From a virus, in IMG/VR virus record IMGVR_UViG_3300028394_000354, positions 1 through 21,371 of that record: a stretch of DNA of 21,371 bases; one strand, 5' to 3'. Positions 20,273-21,371 of the stretch are shown in pieces. The position numbers and the translations under genes were made by a program. Within the stretch, counting starts at the first letter, position 1, and every line of letters starts with the position of its first letter. Under the pieces are notes generated by a model. The model was not told the origin of the DNA, made no database searches, and saw only the letters and a program-made list of their open reading frames with translations.

Positions 20273-20472
20273 AGTAGTTCGATTTCTTGTTTTATGTCTT
20301 CCCAGTGTTTTATACCTATTTTATTACCGCCCCAACAAAGATTTAATATCTCATCAACTGCAATTAAAGCGCATTGTTTTGCTCTATCTAAACAATCTTC
20401 TTGCCCTAATTTCCATTGAACGCTTGGGTAAAATTTATATACTAATTCTTTTGCTTTCTCTTTTGGTGTCAT
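20269..20472 (-). CDS. Conserved small hypothetical protein (67 aa)
   Basis: A 67-residue helical protein from MTPKEKAKELVYKFYPS. The repeating pattern MTPKEKA.ELV.KF, then (Y/L).(A/R)AK.CALI.VDEI, is known from small proteins in flavobacterial phages and prophages, as far as I recall. Two Cys lie in the middle (EDC, QCA). Function is unknown. The ATG at 20472 was chosen because it follows the nuclease stop by 1 nt (TAA-T-ATG). A further in-frame ATG at 20493 would overlap the nuclease gene. Confidence 0.7.
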   Translation of the reverse strand: MTPKEKAKELVYKFYPSVQWKLGQEDCLDRAKQCALIAVDEILNLCWGGNKIGIKHWEDIKQEIELL

Positions 20473-20473
20473 A

Positions 20474-20728
20474 TTATTTAAAATCAGTTTCAAAGTCAGT
20501 CCAAATCTTTACAATCGCTCCTGCGGCTTTTAGTTCCTCGATGCGCAGCTCTTGAATAGGCGATAGCTTCCCGCCTTCGCGTTTCACTTCTATAAACATC
20601 GCCTTGCCGTATTTAATTGCCAGCAGGTCGGGAATGCCGTTGGTCGATGTCTTAATTAGTTTGGTCACATACCAACCGCGCTCAATTAGTTTGCGTTTAA
20701 TGTTAGTTTGTATTTGCTGCTCGGTCAT
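20474..20728 (-). CDS. VRR-NUC endonuclease (84 aa)
   Basis: A small VRR-NUC-domain nuclease. Residues 2-22 form the N-terminal helix region (EQQIQTNIKRKLIERGWYV), NGIPDLLAI (about 30-38) carries the catalytic Asp of the PD motif, and FIEVKREGGKLSPIQ (about 45-59) carries the E-x-K catalytic pair and the Q helix. These are the elements of the PD-(D/E)xK nuclease superfamily as used in VRR-NUC. Short stand-alone VRR-NUC genes are common in phages, usually beside a replication helicase, as here. Expected role: structure-specific cleavage of branched DNA in phage replication or recombination. Confidence 0.9.
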   Translation of the reverse strand: MTEQQIQTNIKRKLIERGWYVTKLIKTSTNGIPDLLAIKYGKAMFIEVKREGGKLSPIQELRIEELKAAGAIVKIWTDFETDFK

Positions 20729-20789
20729 AGCTTACTAATTATGTAATGGAATAGCTTAATTAAATTCGGCCTAATCATTTCGTATATTA

Positions 20790-20818
20790 CAAAAATTAGT
20801 ATGTATTTCATAGGTCAA
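20790..20818 (-). promoter_or_regulatory. Weak promoter candidate before the nuclease gene
   Basis: On the minus strand TTGACC (20818-20813) is followed after 17 nt (from TTG to TA) by TAATTTTTG (20798-20790), one base longer than the Bacteroidota -7 consensus TAnnTTTG. The predicted start is about 55 nt before the ATG at 20728. A weak match. Confidence 0.35.
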
Positions 20819-20840
20819 TAATCAAATAAATTTGCTTATA

Positions 20841-20917
20841 TATAAAACAAACACCCCTCAATTGACCGCCAAGTGCAAAAGAGAGGTGTTGTTAGTTGTG
20901 TGTTTTCTCTTGGCGGT
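20841..20917 (-). ncRNA. Candidate structured small RNA / attenuator
   Basis: Two 10-bp stems are interleaved. Stem 1 pairs 20909-20918 with 20864-20873, perfectly. Stem 2 pairs 20881-20890 with 20850-20859, with nine Watson-Crick pairs and one G-U wobble in minus-strand RNA. That position is a C-A mismatch on the plus strand, which supports minus-strand transcription. A TGTTTTATAT stretch follows the last arm, as in a terminator. The predicted start (about 20917) from the promoter at 20921-20952 falls at the first base or two of stem 1, as for a designed RNA end. The stems interleave as a pseudoknot would, but the 4-nt loop joining them seems too short to span 10 bp, so competing hairpins (a switch or terminator/antiterminator) are more likely. 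No known RNA family is recognised. Confidence 0.45.
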
Positions 20918-20920
20918 CGT

Positions 20921-20952
20921 CAAATATAATTAAAGTTTTTTAAATATCGCAA
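20921..20952 (-). promoter_or_regulatory. Bacteroidota-type promoter (-33/-7)
   Basis: On the minus strand TTG (20952-20950), a 21-nt spacer and TATATTTG (20928-20921) match the TTG/TAnnTTTG consensus exactly. It overlaps the last codons of the helicase gene. The expected start, a few bases after the box, is near 20917. It would drive the structured RNA and possibly the small-gene operon. Confidence 0.65.
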
Positions 20953-21371
20953 GTGTGAAGTCTTTTTTTTGTTGCACGGTCTTATAAATATCGTATTCGA
21001 TGCCGCCTTTTGAAAATATCCAAAAGACCTCGTTTTCTTGTCGCTGCATTGTGGTCATTCGATCACGGCTTTGCCAGTAACTCGTAGCACTAAAATCAAT
21101 GTTATAGTAAACCAAATACTTTGCGTTTTTTAAACTGACTCCCTCGCGGCCGCTGACTATTTGTAAAGCGATATTTTTATCGGTTGCGTCAAACTCCTCG
21201 ACTGAATTTGTCAAGTAATCGGCTCCAAATACTTGCAGCAGCGCGTCCCATTCGGCCTTGAATTTATAAAAGATTGCGATTTTCTCGCCTTGAAACTTCT
21301 CCTTTATAAACCTGGCCTTTGAGTCGTCAATTACTTTGCTGGTGCCGTCCTCAAACTTACAAGTCCCGCTT
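20930..21371 (-). CDS. C-terminal part of an SNF2-like helicase (partial)
   Basis: The 5' end lies outside the window. 146 codons are visible, from the window edge to the stop at 20932-20930; the frame is open through the TTG at 21214, which is not the true start. The C-terminal RecA-like domain of a superfamily 2 helicase is visible: KIAIFYKFKAEWDAL (motif IV region), then ATDKNIALQIVSGREGVSLKNAKYLVYYNIDFS (motif V with the G-x-G-x-x-L core) and SYWQSRDRMTTMQRQ (motif VI with Q-x-x-x-R-x-x-R-like spacing). This SNF2-type arrangement is known from phage replication helicases, commonly followed by a VRR-NUC nuclease, as here after a 200-bp gap. It probably remodels branched DNA in replication or recombination. 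Confidence 0.85.
   Translation of the reverse strand, partial: SGTCKFEDGTSKVIDDSKARFIKEKFQGEKIAIFYKFKAEWDALLQVFGADYLTNSVEEFDATDKNIALQIVSGREGVSLKNAKYLVYYNIDFSATSYWQSRDRMTTMQRQENEVFWIFSKGGIEYDIYKTVQQKKDFTLAIFKKL

Noticed and set aside
20850-20918. Fully formed H-type pseudoknot
   Set aside because: The arms interleave correctly, but the 4-nt loop 20860-20863 would have to span a 10-bp stem. Competing or partly formed stems are more plausible, so it is listed as a structured RNA candidate, not as a pseudoknot.
1-21371. tRNA or rRNA genes, integrase or attachment sites
   Set aside because: No cloverleaf, conserved rRNA segment or recombinase motif was seen on either strand.

Overview
The window is a contiguous piece of a tailed-phage (siphovirus-like) genome or prophage from a member of the Bacteroidota, most likely a flavobacterium. 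Evidence for the host group: AT-rich DNA, A-rich rather than Shine-Dalgarno leaders, a good TTG-N21-TAnnTTTG promoter at 20921-20952, and many small proteins of types familiar from Bacteroidota phages. Every supported gene lies on the minus strand, so transcription runs from high to low coordinates. No integrase, excisionase, repressor, tRNA or CRISPR array is present, so the window does not show whether the phage is temperate.

Layout in transcription order. (1) 21371-20474: the C-terminal end of an SNF2-like helicase, a 200-bp non-coding stretch with a promoter and a strongly structured RNA candidate, then a VRR-NUC nuclease. (2) 20472-18823: a tightly packed run of small, mostly unknown proteins (one DUF3310, one zinc-ribbon-like), several joined by overlapping stop/start codons. 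(3) 18823-17555: a sigma-70-like protein with regions 2 and 4, a two-CxxC protein, a minimal HAD phosphatase-like protein and a small unknown. (4) 17551-16000: terminase small and large subunits. (5) 15844-8794: tail module, with an overlapping chaperone pair and a T9 slippery run, a tail-terminator-like protein, a gp10-like protein, two large distal-tail/baseplate proteins, a 45-residue linker gene and a short tape measure. (6) 8671-3289: head module, with XkdF-like protease/scaffold, major capsid protein, a tail-tube-like protein bracketed by hairpins, a small beta-rich protein, a portal with a C-terminal fusion and a connector-like protein. (7) 3224-1: a BppU-N-like protein, a large repetitive tail fibre, two small unknowns and the start of one further gene.

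The order is unusual for a siphovirus: the tail module separates the terminase from the protease, capsid and portal, and the portal follows the capsid and tail-tube genes.

Three regulatory patterns stand out. A 14-bp sequence (TATAACTGATTTTT on the plus strand) occurs three times, each exactly 5 nt before the ATG of the first gene of a probable transcription unit (15844, 8671, 6014), and each with an inverted repeat a short distance further upstream. A pair of interleaved 10-bp stems just after the helicase gene starts almost exactly at a predicted transcription start and ends in a T-rich stretch, as a small RNA or attenuator would. Hairpins isolate the tail-tube gene. The sigma-like protein is an obvious candidate reader of the three boxes, but that link is inference.
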